Shown here piece after piece: positions 19,735-30,568 of a DNA stretch of 64,000 nt; position 1 is the first letter of the stretch, and every line of letters begins with the position of its first letter. The DNA lies in assembly GCF_026262505.1 (NCBI RefSeq), contig NC_067204.1, positions 15,850,165 to 15,914,164 on the forward strand, in the 5' to 3' direction. The notes below the pieces were generated by a model that worked only from the letters and a program-made list of their open reading frames with translations, was not told where the DNA came from and made no database searches. The translations under genes were made by a program, and so were the position numbers. This DNA comes from Trichomonas vaginalis G3. Its lineage: Eukaryota > Parabasalia > Trichomonadida > Trichomonadidae.

Positions 19735-21143
19735 TTTGGAATTTTTCTTTCAAATTTTGAATAATTCTATATCTAATGATGCTCTATTAATATGTTACCT
19801 AGTTGTAAAAAAAATTATACGTTATTTTCAAGGTATTCAAATTTATTTTCGAAACTTGGAAGAGTTTTCTTCAAATCCAGAGTGAAGATGATTAGATTTT
19901 GTGATAAATTTAATCAATTCATAAACAAAGAGGTTGAAGGCTTGAAGAACCACAAAAATTTTCGAAGATATTTTTCGGAGATATCTATCACCTAAAAGAA
20001 GTTTTTGAGTTCTTCTAGTATCAAACCTTTAGCAAGTGAATTAATACTTATAATTATTATTTGTCAAATATTATAGAATTTTTCATTTGCTTTCGAATAT
20101 ATCTGAATGATTAATATAATAAATATACTAGTCATACTTGGATGCTTATTTGTCAGTCTACTAATATGAATTTTAATAGTATTATGGAAATATATATGAT
20201 TTAAGTATGAATTTAGAAAAAGTGTTAATATTGATCGGTATAAATAATGTCATTCAACAAATATAATACATATCAGGTGCATATTCAAAGATTATTATTT
20301 TTTAATTCAAAAGGACAATTATTGATTTTTGACAATGTTTTCCGGATTGTTTGAAACAAGACTGCCGAATTTAAATATTCCAATTCTTAAAGAATGACAA
20401 TACAAAATTTCCAAAGAAAATTGATCTTAATACAGGGTTATAGATTGATATCTCAAACGTTTTGTTATAATGTATTTATGATGTGAATTCTTATCTGAAA
20501 TTCCAAAAATTTTTAGCGGATATTTTTTTTCAATTAAAGTTATTTTTGAAAGATTCATTCATGAGTTTTGTTGTTGTTCAAAGCTATGCGATTTCCATTT
20601 GTTTTTTTCTAAAATTTTGTGCGACTGAAAGTCAAAAAAAAATTATTTAATATTTTTAATCGAGGTGTTAACAGAATTTAATTTTGAAATTCTAAATTTG
20701 AATTTACTGAAAACTAAAAAATTGAAATGAAAAATTTTTAAAATTACAGGGACAAAAAGTAAAATAATATAATGAATTTATATATGACCAAATCAATTGT
20801 GTAAAAATCTATTGAAATATTTGAAAGAACAGAAATTGAGAAGTAACGAAAGTTCAATTGATCTTTTTCATATTTTATACCTATATAACTTAATTCTTTA
20901 TGATTTTTTTCTGAATACTTTCACAAAACATAAAAAAGTTTTCTTGTTAACATTAAAATGAAAAGTTTTCTTATGTTAGATAGTTCCATCATCAATTATC
21001 TTTTAAGTCGATAGAAATTGAATAGTCGTTGCAGCATCCAGAGATTTTTGAGAGAATTCAATTTTTGATATCTTATTTTCCTACATTTATTTGTAGACTG
21101 ATTCAGGTAATTATTAAATCTTTATCAAGTTCAAAACCGTTTT
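19735..21143. other. 1.4-kb AT-rich spacer, no gene seen
   Basis: Sequence between the divergent ends of the coiled-coil gene and element E3. It has A/T runs and stops in all frames. One 67-codon frame at 19792 has no recognisable content. Confidence 0.5.
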
Positions 21144-22249
21144 TTAAGGGTCCACTGTAAAAATTGAAAGTCTCTCAAAATTGAGAGGCGATTTGCAAAT
21201 AATCGTTATCGTCATTTTTCGAAAATCCACTTTTCCTAGTGTTCTGATTAATATTATGTGAATACAACAATGAAGCATATGTTTCAATAAGATGGTAATA
21301 TATTCTATCACTTCAAATCTCATAAAAATTGCAAAATCAGTGAGTTTTATAAGAACATGATTTTTTCGAATTTTTTCGCTTTTGGATGCGTGTTTTGAAA
21401 AATAGATATTTTCGAATTTTAATTTTATCTTAAGTATAAGTTTTATATTAGGAATTTTTTTGACCTATTTCCAATCATTAATTCCAATGTTTTTCAAGGA
21501 ATTTAATTGAGAAGAAATTAGGAATTTCGCTTTAATGCCATTACAAACTAATATTATGATGCATAATATATATATTTATTGAGGCTAATGCCGGGATATC
21601 TTGCATTTAAAAAAAAATTCAAAGAATTGACAATTGGATAGCACAAATTTAATTCCCTGGACAAAGTATTATTGTTTATATATTCAAACCATTATCCTTA
21701 GTTTAGATATGTTGGCCAAAAATTTTCGTGTTATTTTTTGTGTTTAAGCATAAATTATGTATTTACTTATGAAAAATAAGCATTTTATTCATTATCATAA
21801 AGATATACCATAACAATTGATAAATTTTTTTTTAAAAAAATTGTGTGTTTTAGTGGGTATTATTCTGGATAATGCCAATTTTTACAAGATTTAATATTAA
21901 CCATATCAATAGCCGACTCAATGTAAAAATTTAGATATTATTTTTTCATTAATCAAACTTTGATAAATTTTAGTATAATGAACGATTTTGTTTCGTGTAT
22001 GATACAGAAATGAAAAGCTTAATTAATATCATTTTGCATTTTTTAAAGGATGTTAGAGTACATCTACATTAAAAAATCAGATTTGAACTGCGATACTGCA
22101 TCAAATTGATGCATATCTGATAAGGATCTCAAAAAAGTAAAGTTAATTTTTTTGTGTTTTTTTAAGTTTTGGGCCTTAGTAAAACACCATCTCGAGCAAT
22201 ATTTTTGGGACGACGATAGACCTTATTTGGCCTTACAGTGGACCCTTAA
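21144..22249. mobile_element. TTAA-ended element with 17-bp perfect TIRs (E3)
   Basis: The left end TTAAGGGTCCACTGTAA (21144-21160) is matched exactly by the reverse complement of the right end (22233-22249). The 1106-bp interior is AT-rich and has no coding frame, so it is non-autonomous. Close to the left end, TCTCAAAATTGAGA forms a small palindrome. The right end stops 11 bp before the ATG of the prominin-like gene, so the element forms almost all of that gene's upstream region. Confidence 0.85.
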
Positions 22250-22260
22250 CATTTAAAATT

Positions 22261-24216
22261 ATGTTTGCAATTTTCTTTGCTCTAGCCCTTTCAGCGGATC
22301 AAGCCGAAGATCCAGGCAAAGATTGCGTTGAAGATCCAGTCGCTGGCGCCAGTTCTTTTTTCTTGAAGCTTGCTAAACCAGCCGCCCCAATTTCAGAAAA
22401 ATTAGCATCTTACTTTACAAAAGAAAAAATTACCGATGAATTTAACCTTGAAAGCCCAATGGGGTTCGCAGCTTATTTCATCGGATTCGTTATCGTAATT
22501 ATTGCTTTCGTCGTTATTTTCTGCATGTTCTTTTGCTGTTCAGCCTGCTTCTCTTGCTGCTGCTTCAAACCAGAGAAAAGCAAGAAGTTCAAGTGGTCTC
22601 TCGCAATTCCTCACCTCGCTTTCATTGGCATCATGGTTGTCGCTATTATCATCTTCTACGTTTCAGCATCAAATATTGTTAAGGGATTCGGCAATGCTGC
22701 TAAGATCAACAAGAATTTCACCGCATTCATCACAAACATCATCGACGCCATTAAAGGAGTTGTCGAAAATGGTGTAAACCTTGTTACTGGTATGGTTACA
22801 AAGGCTGTTACAGTTTTCAAAGACTTTATTGCTGCTGTTGATGATAAAATAGGTAAAATGGAAACTTCTTCACAACAAGCTGAAACAAAGTCAAATGAAG
22901 CTGTTACATATGCACAAGGTGAATTACAAACATCTGCCAATACTCTTAACAACAACTTCAAGACTGGATGTCACCAATCCAATGTTTTAATTGATAACTC
23001 CAAGGTTATTAACAAACTTACAGATGTCAAATCTAAGATGTCCAAATTGAAGAATTCCATCAATAAAATCAAGGATGTTAGAAACAAGATCGAAAATTCT
23101 GTCACAGAAATGGAAAATAAAGTTGATGGCATGGTCCAGAACTTCAAGGATGATGTTACAAATGCAGTTGCCGGCACAAACTATGTTTCCTTCACTGATT
23201 TCCTTGATACAGCTGATAAGTACATCCAACCAGCCAACAAGTGGATCAAAGTTGTTGTTATCCTTGCCGTTGTAATCCTTAGCATCCTCATTGCTACATT
23301 CGGCATCATCTACTTCTTCAACTGCTGCTGCAGCAGATGCCTCGCTGGCTGCTTCCCAATGTTCGCCTACCTCTTCACATTACTCTTAGGCCTTCCTTGC
23401 ATCGTATTCGCTATCACTACACCTATTTTCTTCGGCATTTGCCCGAAGCTCGAACCATATATCCAAAAATACGGCGGCGACTTCCTTCCAGAAAACATTA
23501 CCCTCACTGATGCCCTCTACTGCAATGGAACAGAGAAGTCCCTTTACAATCTCTTGCATCTTGGTGAAAAATTCGGAATTGACAACCAAATTGAGAAATT
23601 CAAGGAAAATTTGGAAGGCACTCTCACAAAAGTCGAAGGTGGTGCTTCACTGGAATCCCTTGACAATGCTTCCAACATCGATACAAGTTCATACTCCGCT
23701 GAATCTCTCGAAGAAGATATCAGTAGGAGAAACGAACTCAAGGCAGCTGTTGCATCATGCCCCAACAAAGATCGACTTGATCAAAACATCGATGACTACT
23801 TCAATAAGCTCGATCATCAACTCAAGCCAAAGATCGACCAAATGAACAAATCTGTTGCAGAGACAGTTAGTCTTTCTCGTACAATTGGCCCATTGATGAA
23901 CGAGTCAACATATACCACACAAAACATTTTGGACGCTTTCGTTGTTGATTTCAACGCAACAGTCATCGGTGGCTTGAAGTCAGATCTCACATGCTATGGC
24001 CTCTGCGGACTTTACGTTCCAATCAGAAACGCCATGTGCAGCAACCTCGTCAACGGTGGTGCCTTCTGGATGATCGCCGCTGTCATCATGATGATCGACT
24101 GCATCTGCGTCATGTTCTCACTCTGCCTCCGCAGAAAGAATATGGCTCCAGTCAAAGTTGAATCTGACAGTGGATACTCATACAGTGGAGATGGTCAGTC
24201 AAAGCATGAGTACTAA
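22261..24216 (+). CDS. Prominin-like five-pass membrane protein
   Basis: 651 residues with prominin topology. A signal peptide (MFAIFFALALS) is followed by a short outer segment. TM1 near 67-90 runs into a cytoplasmic cysteine cluster (CMFFCCSACFSCCCF), and TM2 is near 115-135. A large coiled outer loop spans about 140-325. TM3 near 328-352 has a second cysteine cluster after it (FNCCCSRC), TM4 is near 360-385, and a second large outer loop follows. TM5 near 612-632 ends in a short tail rich in serine and tyrosine. Prominins sort to plasma-membrane protrusions and bind cholesterol; whether this one does is unknown. The coding sequence is less AT-rich than its surroundings, suggesting strong expression. 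Confidence 0.75.
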   Translation: MFAIFFALALSADQAEDPGKDCVEDPVAGASSFFLKLAKPAAPISEKLASYFTKEKITDEFNLESPMGFAAYFIGFVIVIIAFVVIFCMFFCCSACFSCCCFKPEKSKKFKWSLAIPHLAFIGIMVVAIIIFYVSASNIVKGFGNAAKINKNFTAFITNIIDAIKGVVENGVNLVTGMVTKAVTVFKDFIAAVDDKIGKMETSSQQAETKSNEAVTYAQGELQTSANTLNNNFKTGCHQSNVLIDNSKVINKLTDVKSKMSKLKNSINKIKDVRNKIENSVTEMENKVDGMVQNFKDDVTNAVAGTNYVSFTDFLDTADKYIQPANKWIKVVVILAVVILSILIATFGIIYFFNCCCSRCLAGCFPMFAYLFTLLLGLPCIVFAITTPIFFGICPKLEPYIQKYGGDFLPENITLTDALYCNGTEKSLYNLLHLGEKFGIDNQIEKFKENLEGTLTKVEGGASLESLDNASNIDTSSYSAESLEEDISRRNELKAAVASCPNKDRLDQNIDDYFNKLDHQLKPKIDQMNKSVAETVSLSRTIGPLMNESTYTTQNILDAFVVDFNATVIGGLKSDLTCYGLCGLYVPIRNAMCSNLVNGGAFWMIAAVIMMIDCICVMFSLCLRRKNMAPVKVESDSGYSYSGDGQSKHEY

Positions 24217-24711
24217 GAACATCATTATAGCTCAATATATTTCAATTATTTTTAAAACAAAAAAGATTTCTTATTTATTAAATAATTTTTTTAAAATATG
24301 TATATATATGATCTGTCTCATAACAAAATAATTATTGAAACCTTCCGAGTGAATTCTATATCATGCATTTCTATTGATATATATGTTCTTATTAATAACA
24401 TCCAACATGCTCTTAGTTTATGCATAGCGACTCACAAATTCTTAAATTTTGATCCACAAAACTCACAAATGATCAATTAGTATAAGTTAAATGAGTTTAT
24501 GGATATGAGTTGAATAAGATTTAAACTATGAATTGATGAAGTTTTCTAATTATTTCAATGAAATGATAAAATTATTTGTATTATTCAGTATAAAGTAGAT
24601 ATTCATACAATAATCAGCTAATGTTGTATGATTAATATCAAATAACAGCTTCAAAACAAAATAATTTGATATCAAATATTTAGAATATAAAAACAAATAA
24701 ATATTAATACA
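24217..24711. other. Intergenic spacer between convergent genes
   Basis: AT-rich 3' flank shared by two converging genes. No RNA, repeat or credible coding frame seen. Confidence 0.5.
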
Positions 24712-25647
24712 TTATTTCTTATGGATTTGGGCTTCAAAATCATCCACTTGCTTCCTATCTCCAGCTACTTCTGTTCTAAGTTGTTCTAACAATTCAAGTT
24801 CTTCTGTTCTTGTATAATGTCTTTCAGTCTTCTTTTCTTCTAACATTGCATATGCGTCATTGATTCTTACCTTTATATCATTAATTTCTCCTTCAATTCT
24901 AGAAATAATTTCTTCTAATTTTGGATTTACTTCAGGAGCACTAGGAAGAGGTTCATTAACTTCATCTTGTGCATGCTCTTTGATGAGTTGTAACTGCTTT
25001 TCTCGCTTTTGTATCTCAGCAATTGCGTCTTTTGCTCTTTTTTGGAGATCTTTGCGTGGTTTAGAGAGTTTAACTCGGAATGATTTATTTCTTGATTCCA
25101 GTTGTGTTCTTTTTTGAACAAGTTTTGTATATTGCTGAACAGGAAATTCTCTTGAAAGGGTAAATTGTTCAAATTCTTGAATAGCATGCTCATCGATATC
25201 AGGACTTGGAAATCCAAGACATAAGATCGGGTATTTTACATTTCTGTTAATTTGAGAAGCATTTTCGATTAATTTAAAAGTTGCAGTTGCATTTAAGAAT
25301 CCTAGAAACTCAATAACTACTGAGCGAGGATTTTCTGGTATGGGAAACTCTTCTAATGCGATACTATATGCTTGTGGAGGATTATCATCAATTGCAATTG
25401 TAATTGAACAATCAAAATGTGAGAAATATGATAAATATGATTCTACTATATCGCAAATAGGAAATGCCACTTTCTGTTCTTGTATGTATACCGTGATTCT
25501 TCCATCTGCGACTGTTTGAAGGACCATTCCGTCCATTACATCAGTCAATTCCTCTAGCATAATGGTGGCTTGAGGATCATCCTCTATAAAAGCGTCCCAA
25601 ACAAGTTCAAGTGGGCGAGAAATTGATTCGAAAAGCCCGCTTGACAT
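24712..25647 (-). CDS. Uncharacterised protein with C-terminal coiled coil
   Basis: 311 residues. About 1-165 look like a globular alpha/beta domain rich in beta strands (VLQTVADGRITVYIQEQ, DCSITIAIDDNPPQAYSIAL, SVVIEFLGFLNATATFKL). About 170-311 is a highly charged coiled coil with a break around PSAPEVNP. No signal peptide, membrane segment or known motif. No family was recognised. Confidence 0.75.
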   Translation of the reverse strand: MSSGLFESISRPLELVWDAFIEDDPQATIMLEELTDVMDGMVLQTVADGRITVYIQEQKVAFPICDIVESYLSYFSHFDCSITIAIDDNPPQAYSIALEEFPIPENPRSVVIEFLGFLNATATFKLIENASQINRNVKYPILCLGFPSPDIDEHAIQEFEQFTLSREFPVQQYTKLVQKRTQLESRNKSFRVKLSKPRKDLQKRAKDAIAEIQKREKQLQLIKEHAQDEVNEPLPSAPEVNPKLEEIISRIEGEINDIKVRINDAYAMLEEKKTERHYTRTEELELLEQLRTEVAGDRKQVDDFEAQIHKK

Positions 25648-26404
25648 TTTTGAATTTATAAACCGACACTTTTTATTTATAAATTTATTTATTTCGTGCT
25701 CTATACCTGTGCTCCTTGATCTCCAAGGAGCCTGTTATTCTATTCCTGACAGAGACAATTTCCATTCAATGTTTATCATTGAATGAAAGGATGCTGAATG
25801 ACTTACATATATTTCTTTGATTAATTACAAACCAACTAAGACAAAATCCATCCAAAGTCTCACAGTCAATGAGAGAACTCGAATATAATCTGCTTTCTAT
25901 GACTGTTATTGCTATTCTTTTCAATATAAGCCATAATTTATACACTTATTTTTAAAAGTTCAAATTCTATACGTTAAATTTTGGAGAACTACAGTCCCTT
26001 CTTTAACTAATATAATTTTGTTTTTATTTAATTGTATTAATCCATAATATCATAAATGTATTTATAAATTCAAGCCTTATGCTTTTTGTTTGATTCTATG
26101 ATAAATAACAAGCGTTAACAACTGCATCTAAATTGAATTCTCTTATGATTGATACAGTATTTGCATAGAGCCTTAATTGAACAAAATTTTAAAACCTAAT
26201 CGAAAATGATATAAGAATATTAATGAACATCTTATTGATTTTGACTTTTCTATTGTAATTGTGTCATACAGCCTTAAATAAGCCAAAATTTGAATGAAAT
26301 TTCGAAAAAAATTGGAGTGAAAAGTAACATTACAAATAACTCCTTAAATTCAATAAAAAAATTAAAATTTTTAAAGATCTTATTCAGAAAAATGAATTCA
26401 AGAA
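25648..26404. other. 757-bp spacer with two small hairpins
   Basis: AT-rich spacer upstream of the coiled-coil gene and downstream of the Argonaute gene. It holds two clear stem-loops: GCTCCTTG/CAAGGAGC at 25711-25731 and CATTCAATG/CATTGAATG at 25763-25785. Nothing else could be supported. Confidence 0.6.
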
Positions 26405-28834
26405 TTAGATATAATGGAGAAGGTTCTGGATTGTCTCAGAGATTGAAACGCCATTCAAGTGTTCTCTGTGGAATTCAGCGAGTTTTGCTGCGAGCATCAA
26501 AACAGTTGGAACTCTGATTGGTCCTGGCCAGTTTGGATAGACCATTGTGTCGTAATGAGTCAATCTGACCAAATTCTCGTTGTTCCATGCCTCGAGAGGT
26601 GTTTGGTGGATGACTGTGTATCTTGTTGGTCTTGCAACTCCTTGATTGGCCGCATGAGAAATCAAGAAGAATTCGCCGACGCCTGCAGTCGAAACTCCCT
26701 CTGTAACAACAGTTCCTGACTTGCAATTTTCAGGATGGTTGTCACGGTTGAGCATGATTGCGATGTTTGCGTGTTTCTGACAGACGATATAAGTCAAAGG
26801 AATAGAGCCGACGCTGGAAGCGATGACATTGACTTCCTGCTCCTTAAGATCTGGCATTTGACCGTAGGAAACGCCTTCTCTGTAAACAATAATTCTTTGT
26901 GGTGCTTCTTGGGTGTTATTTCTGTATTCTTGCAATGCGGACTGGATGAAGTCGGTGATGAAGTTCTCAGGAATGATCTTCTCGTTGTGTGGTCCGAAAC
27001 TCTTCGAGTGGTACATGCTCAAATCGAAATCAGTTGTTGCGACGCCAGAAACGTAGGAAGATGGATCTCTGCCTTTGCCTGAGGCGATGGAGAGACCAAT
27101 TAACATGGTTCCCTTCATTTCTGCGGAAATAGATTTTCTTGACAATTTAACTAAGGCGCCGTTGAGCTTTGTACCAATCTGGATGACGAGGTTGGTGGCA
27201 ACGGACATCAAAAGCTTGGGGTTAAGTGAGCCTTCGATGGCGATTTGAGAGGGAATTCCGAGATCAGATGAAAGAACAGACTTAATTGAATCGTAGCGGT
27301 CCTTCTGTGTATCTGGGACGACACAGATAACAAAGGTTGGTGGACTCTGTCTGTTCTCCTTGATGTAATCGACAATAACGCGAGTATAGTGGTCGGCCGA
27401 AGCCCCCTTTGTTGTAATTGGGACAAGGTTGGTAAGTTCGAAGTCGAGGTTTCTTGAGATATCACGTAATGCGTTTTGTAATTGTCCTGCGTGTTCTGAT
27501 CCTGGATATGAAACGAAAAGAATGCAGCCGTTGATTGTTGACTTGCGTAAGAACTTCATGTTCCTGAGCTTGCCCTGATATGATGGACGGTTCGGATCTA
27601 ATGTGTAGGTTGTCTTTCCATCCATTAAAACTGGTGGATCGAGCCTGAATCCTGTAAGAACCTTGGTGTCCTGGATCTGGAAGCCCCAGCGCTTGAGGAA
27701 TTTGGAGGATTCTGGATCGCTGTTAATGCGCTGAACAAATTCTCTGTATTTAGCGCACTTTTGGTCGATTGGCAAGTTGGAGCACTTGGCGATTTCGTTC
27801 TTGAGGTTTCTTTTGGTGAGTTCGTACTTTGCGATGCCGCTGATGCCGAGAACGGAACCTGGATAATTAATTACGCCGCCGTTCTTTGTTGTGGCCTTGG
27901 CTGTGAAGAGGATATCATCATTTGGAAGCTCCTTGTTGTAATGGTCCATGTAGTATTGAGCGTAAGAGATATCAATTTCATCCTGGGATTTTGGATTGGT
28001 TCTGCACTTAAAAGTGGTATGGATGGTTGCTTCTTGGGAGATACCTGTGATAATGACTTTCTTTGGCTTTCTCAAGTGAGTTGTTGTGATCTCAAGTTCT
28101 TGGATCAATTTTACGAACTCATTTGTATCAAACATCCTCTGGTGTGACCTCTTGTTCTTATAGAAATTGTAAAGATTGTCATTACGTGTGATTCTGGAGG
28201 TGGATTCGAGTACATATGTAAGACCATTAGAAAGGTAGGAAATGGATGGTCTATAGCCTCTAAAAATAGTAAGGGTGTTTCCACTGATTTTTGTGAATTG
28301 AGTTGGGTCAATCCACTTTCTTCCAGAGCATTCCAAATTAAATGAGCGATAGACACTCTGGAAAGCAATGTTGAATATCTGAAGAAGCTGTTCTGGTTTA
28401 TCTTCGCCAATTTCAGCGACCTTCTTGATGATGACTTTGACTGTTTTGTCTTCTTTTGCTTTGACGTCAACTTCACGGTCCAATTGGGAATTGGATGAGA
28501 AAATAGCAGCACGGCCATCATAAATAATATTGCGCCACTCTTCGCTTTCGCTCATTCTTCCTCCGTTTGGACATATTGCTGAATAAACAAAATGACGACG
28601 TAATTTCTCATTAATCATCTCTGGTTCAAGCGTAACATCATACTGATAAAGATTAAGGGCTTTTTCTCTGACGATCTTGAAGGTATTTGTGATAATCGGA
28701 ACAGTTTGCGATGTGTTGAAAGTAATCTCCTTAGGGAATGTATTTGGATCTCCTAATTTTGTGGCCAGTGTAATAGCCGATTCTCTGAGAGATTGCTCGG
28801 ATTTTCTCTCAAATCTGCTTTGCCTTTGGGTCAT
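26405..28834 (-). CDS. PIWI-clade Argonaute lacking the slicer residues
   Basis: 809 residues with the Argonaute order N, PAZ, MID, PIWI. The linker and PAZ region (GYRPSISYLSNGLTYVLES, then ISYAQYYMDHYNKELPNDD) is closer to Piwi than to Ago proteins. The MID pocket for the guide 5' phosphate looks intact: YDSIK near 530, PSQ, then TNLVIQIGTK. In the PIWI domain the catalytic positions have changed. The first aspartate (GIDVYHD in Piwi) is serine in IGLSIAS near 580. The second (YRDGVS) is glutamate in YREGVSYGQ near 646. The final histidine (YAHKLA) is alanine in LAAKLA near 780. It should bind guide RNA but not cleave targets. It is divergent from the BET-like gene across 239 bp. Confidence 0.92.
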   Translation of the reverse strand: MTQRQSRFERKSEQSLRESAITLATKLGDPNTFPKEITFNTSQTVPIITNTFKIVREKALNLYQYDVTLEPEMINEKLRRHFVYSAICPNGGRMSESEEWRNIIYDGRAAIFSSNSQLDREVDVKAKEDKTVKVIIKKVAEIGEDKPEQLLQIFNIAFQSVYRSFNLECSGRKWIDPTQFTKISGNTLTIFRGYRPSISYLSNGLTYVLESTSRITRNDNLYNFYKNKRSHQRMFDTNEFVKLIQELEITTTHLRKPKKVIITGISQEATIHTTFKCRTNPKSQDEIDISYAQYYMDHYNKELPNDDILFTAKATTKNGGVINYPGSVLGISGIAKYELTKRNLKNEIAKCSNLPIDQKCAKYREFVQRINSDPESSKFLKRWGFQIQDTKVLTGFRLDPPVLMDGKTTYTLDPNRPSYQGKLRNMKFLRKSTINGCILFVSYPGSEHAGQLQNALRDISRNLDFELTNLVPITTKGASADHYTRVIVDYIKENRQSPPTFVICVVPDTQKDRYDSIKSVLSSDLGIPSQIAIEGSLNPKLLMSVATNLVIQIGTKLNGALVKLSRKSISAEMKGTMLIGLSIASGKGRDPSSYVSGVATTDFDLSMYHSKSFGPHNEKIIPENFITDFIQSALQEYRNNTQEAPQRIIVYREGVSYGQMPDLKEQEVNVIASSVGSIPLTYIVCQKHANIAIMLNRDNHPENCKSGTVVTEGVSTAGVGEFFLISHAANQGVARPTRYTVIHQTPLEAWNNENLVRLTHYDTMVYPNWPGPIRVPTVLMLAAKLAEFHREHLNGVSISETIQNLLHYI

Positions 28835-29073
28835 TAGAAGTTTAGTTTATTTTCTTTGCTTTACGAATTTTAAAGTCATGGCATGATAGATAATATATAT
28901 AAATATTAAAAGATTGAGGATTTCTTATCACTTTTTTGAGAGCAATTTAATCGGTAATATTTCAAATAAGAACAAAAGTTGTGACGTATAAATCCTAAAA
29001 TTCATTAATATAAAACATTATTCTGCCATAAAATATTATAGGGGGAGCACGATAATAATCCCCAAAAATTATA

Positions 29074-29751
29074 ATGAATCAGCAAACCCTCAGAGAAATG
29101 ATAGAGATAACCCAACAAACAATGGATTTTCCTGGATCCAAATGGTTCACTAGAATGCCAATAGTTGGTGTTGAAGTTGATGCTGATTATTATACAATTA
29201 TTACACAGCCAATGTGCTTTAATGCAATAATAGAAAAGATTAGAAATGGATCATATACTTCTATTAAAGAATGGGTGAGAGATGTAGAATTGATTGCCAA
29301 AAATTGCGCTAAATATAATGGAGATTATGATTTTCTCACCTATTTAATAATATATCTAGTGAAGAGATTCAAAAAACTCGCCAGAAAATTGATAATTACA
29401 ACACCAGAAGGATTTTGTGAGGAAACTGCAAGATTAAGATCAAAAATCGGACAATTAATGGATGAATCTCCTTCTCAGTTTAAGCTTGGATCTCCATCAA
29501 CATCTAAAATTAATGTAAAGCAACTACCTTCAGAAAAAGAGCTAGTTTCGTTGCAATGCGCAATGGATCTACTTTCTGATAAAGTTGATAAGGAATCGGT
29601 CAAGAACCTTATTATGCAGATGCAGCCAGACCTTTTTAAGAATAATTCCAATAAAATCGAATTAATTGAGTTATTACCCGAAACTGTTAAAGAGCTGAGA
29701 AATCTTTTAACTACATTTCTACGAAAACAAGGTCTAGCTTATCCAAATTAA
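29074..29751 (+). CDS. Mini-BET protein: one bromodomain plus NET domain
   Basis: 225 residues. About 5-105 is a bromodomain: YYTIITQPMCFNAIIEKI corresponds to the YY.II..PMDL segment, and KNCAKYNGD keeps the asparagine that hydrogen-bonds acetyl-lysine. About 150-220 matches the extraterminal (NET) domain, with ELVSLQCAMDLLSDKV and IELIELLPETVKELRNLL. BET proteins read acetylated histones and recruit transcription factors. Most have two bromodomains; this is a compact single-bromodomain form. The start ATG follows an AT-rich leader shared with the divergent Argonaute gene. Confidence 0.85.
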   Translation: MNQQTLREMIEITQQTMDFPGSKWFTRMPIVGVEVDADYYTIITQPMCFNAIIEKIRNGSYTSIKEWVRDVELIAKNCAKYNGDYDFLTYLIIYLVKRFKKLARKLIITTPEGFCEETARLRSKIGQLMDESPSQFKLGSPSTSKINVKQLPSEKELVSLQCAMDLLSDKVDKESVKNLIMQMQPDLFKNNSNKIELIELLPETVKELRNLLTTFLRKQGLAYPN

Positions 29752-29939
29752 TTTATAGAGCTTTTTTTGTTTGTTTAAATATAAATTCTGTAATTTATTG
29801 TTATTTTTTGATCATTAAGGCTGAAATCTAGTCTTATGCATTCCAAGGTATAGATATATCTTAAAATAAATATAGTTTATTGAAGAATTTAATTTATAAA
29901 AATAATATTGAGGAATACAAAAGATTTTTTTCAATGGTA

Positions 29940-30383
29940 TTAGCAAGAAAATGCAATGAGTGCGTTATATAAGAAAACGCAAATGGCAAAATAGAAAATG
30001 GCACCCAAGAAACCCATAACATCGAGGAAAAGAAAGAAAAATGAAAACAAAGCGAACAAGAATGCAAATGTCATTGAAAAAGCTGGTATAGGATGATCTT
30101 TCATCATTCTTTCAGATCTGTTTTCATGGATTCCCCAAGTCCTTATATAAATGTAGACAGCAAGAATTAAGAAGATGATTGTGCACAGGACACCAAATCT
30201 AAATGAGTTCTTTTCTGTGCAGTTTGCGCTCTTGAATGTGCTAAATATTTTTGTAGTTGGAATCAAAAAGCCAATTAAACAAGCTGCTACAATCATATAG
30301 GTAACTCTCCTCAATCTTTCTTCTAATGGAGCACCTTTTCTTTTTCCTTTGAACGCGACAGGATTAATTGGCTGGTTTTGCAT
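29940..30383 (-). CDS. Small four-pass membrane protein
   Basis: 147 residues with a basic N-terminus (FKGKRKGAPLEERLRR) and four hydrophobic segments near 28-46, 62-82, 100-122 and 123-146. The two loops are charged. The size and layout resemble ER proteins such as TMEM128, but no diagnostic motif was seen. It probably resides in the ER or Golgi membrane. Confidence 0.65.
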   Translation of the reverse strand: MQNQPINPVAFKGKRKGAPLEERLRRVTYMIVAACLIGFLIPTTKIFSTFKSANCTEKNSFRFGVLCTIIFLILAVYIYIRTWGIHENRSERMMKDHPIPAFSMTFAFLFALFSFFFLFLDVMGFLGAIFYFAICVFLYNALIAFSC

Positions 30384-30568
30384 TTCTAAATTATGACAAT
30401 TAAAAAGGAAATTTACGCGTCAGATTTCGAGTTCTATCTTAAATTTTATATGGAGAGTCGTATGAAGGAATAACATATTAAGCAAAACCCTTCATGCATG
30501 GCTTTGGCAGTTCAACTGTAAGATGCTTGATTGAATAAAAAATTGTAAATAAAATAAACATTTTATAA

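Noticed and set aside
24298-24480. 60-codon frame in the 3' spacer after the prominin-like gene
   Set aside because: Composition follows the AT-rich background; no features.
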